A stretch of 60,773 nucleotides of DNA. Source: Eshraghiella sp051880035. Lineage in GTDB: Bacteria > Bacillota > Clostridia > Lachnospirales > Lachnospiraceae. The notes beneath the pieces were generated by a model. The model was not told where the DNA came from. It searched no databases and saw only the letters and a list, made by a program, of their open reading frames with translations. A program made the translations under genes and the position numbers. Of the stretch, positions 60,173-60,773 are shown one piece after another (the stretch's first letter is position 1; every line of letters starts with the position of its first letter). Location of the stretch: positions 1 through 60,773 of the forward strand of contig JBJENE010000025.1 in NCBI GenBank assembly GCA_051880035.1, written 5' to 3'.

Positions 60173-60773
60173 CTATTCCTCCTTTACACCGCCAAAGCGT
60201 CTTTCTCTTTTATTGTATCTTTCTACGGCTTCAATTAATCTGTCTTTATTGAATTCCGGCCACAAAACATCAGGAAAATCAAATTCGGAATATGCACACT
60301 GCCAAAGAAGGAAATTAGATATTCGTTTTTCGCCGCTTGTTCTGATTATCAGGTCAGGATCCGGGATTCCTGCCGTGTCAAGATATGAAGAAAACATTGC
60401 TTCATCAATACTATCCGGGTCAAGTCCCTTTTCAATGATATCTTTAGTCATCTTACGCATGGCACGGACCATCTCATCCCTGCCGCCGTAATTAAGCGCG
60501 ACCTGAAAAACAAGACCTGTATTATCTTTGGTCGCCTCTTCAAGGTCACTTATTCTTTGAATTATATCATCGTCAAGCCGGTCAGTTTTACCAATGATTC
60601 TGACTTTCATGTTGTTTTTGTTGGCTCTTTTAATACAATCCTTCAGATAATTACGAAGGATTTTCATAAGACCGTCAACCTCGCTCTTGGAGCGGGACCA
60701 GTTTTCGGTAGAGAATACATATACCGTAAGATATTTTATTCCAAGCTTGTTGCAATACTCAGTAATCTCACGA
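60173..60773 (-). CDS. uppS: Isoprenyl transferase UppS, 5' end outside window
   Basis: Makes the undecaprenyl diphosphate carrier for cell wall synthesis from isoprenoid units. The frame is open to the window edge; about 199 residues are visible. Seen: REITEYCNKLGIKYLTVYVFSTENWSRSKSEV, LVFQVALNYGGRDE, and PDLIIRTSGEKRISNFLLWQCAYSEF, all UppS blocks. The N-terminal catalytic Asp is outside. Translation cannot begin at the internal ATG 60667 because the conserved STENW motif precedes it. Confidence 0.96.
   Translation of the reverse strand, partial: REITEYCNKLGIKYLTVYVFSTENWSRSKSEVDGLMKILRNYLKDCIKRANKNNMKVRIIGKTDRLDDDIIQRISDLEEATKDNTGLVFQVALNYGGRDEMVRAMRKMTKDIIEKGLDPDSIDEAMFSSYLDTAGIPDPDLIIRTSGEKRISNFLLWQCAYSEFDFPDVLWPEFNKDRLIEAVERYNKRERRFGGVKEE

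Noticed and set aside
1..60773. CRISPR array, toxin-antitoxin or phage-defence locus
   Set aside because: No regularly spaced repeats, cas genes, small toxin pairs or restriction enzymes were seen.

Overview
The window looks like a low-GC Firmicutes chromosome, most likely a Lachnospiraceae-type clostridium. Reasons: strong AGGAGG ribosome-binding sites with overlapping stop/start codons; PolC; a LexA of Bacillus type with CGAAC-N4-GTTCG boxes; the L21-Prp-L27 module with an N-terminally extended L27; RNase Y; RecU; and GerW and YlbJ-like sporulation proteins. Genus is not determinable from the sequence alone.

Layout. 1-1257: the end of a rolling-circle-type replication initiator gene (cut by the window edge), then a gene-free, hairpin-rich strip; probably the edge of a mobile element. 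1496-4861: DEAD-box helicase (-), ttcA (+), and a divergent SOS pair, a yneA-like LysM protein (-) and lexA (+), sharing several LexA boxes. From 4916 almost everything is on the minus strand, so operons read right to left. 4916-13664: rplU-prp-rpmA, then obg-yhbY-nadD-yqeK-rsfS, then folC-folE-folP-folBK-yitT. 13831-21585: hisZ-hisG-hisD-hisB-hisAI (a HisA-HisI fusion), then RNase G, a GH51 arabinofuranosidase and a small zinc-ribbon-like protein. 21671-29627: recU, two pseudouridine synthases, an unknown membrane protein, an SDR, a HAD phosphatase, an RsmF-type methylase, a RelQ-type (p)ppGpp synthetase and PepD. 29715-30632: lone plus-strand ylbJ-like gene. 30723-37193: a coiled-coil protein, rsmD, a histidine phosphatase, recG, the DAK2 kinase fakA/yloV, yloU and rpmB. 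37308-45055: a very small membrane protein, gerW with its DUF2953 partner, two unknown genes, lysA, cinA, pgsA and rimO. 45179-49104: a small membrane protein with a repeat tail, rny, recX and recA. 49317-49632: tRNA-Glu(CUC) followed by a GC-rich, highly folded element and a terminator. 49709-60773: a C_GCAxxG_C_C protein, a SpoT-like HD hydrolase, a lipoprotein, and the conserved block uppS-cdsA-dxr-rseP-ispG-polC.

How the genes work together. The window holds the core of the SOS circuit: lexA, the division inhibitor and recA all carry LexA boxes. It also holds most of folate synthesis, six activities of histidine synthesis (HisF, HisH and HisE are not here), two isoprenoid enzymes with the UppS/CdsA envelope enzymes, and ribosome assembly factors co-transcribed with ribosomal proteins. 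One alarmone synthetase and one alarmone-hydrolase-like protein are both present.

The least explained items are the GC-rich structured element beside tRNA-Glu, the HisA-HisI fusion, the two-gene unknown module at 38928-40633, a 49-codon two-helix membrane protein at 37308-37457, and the hairpin cluster after the replication gene. I found no convincing new multi-gene system such as a defence, toxin-antitoxin or CRISPR locus.
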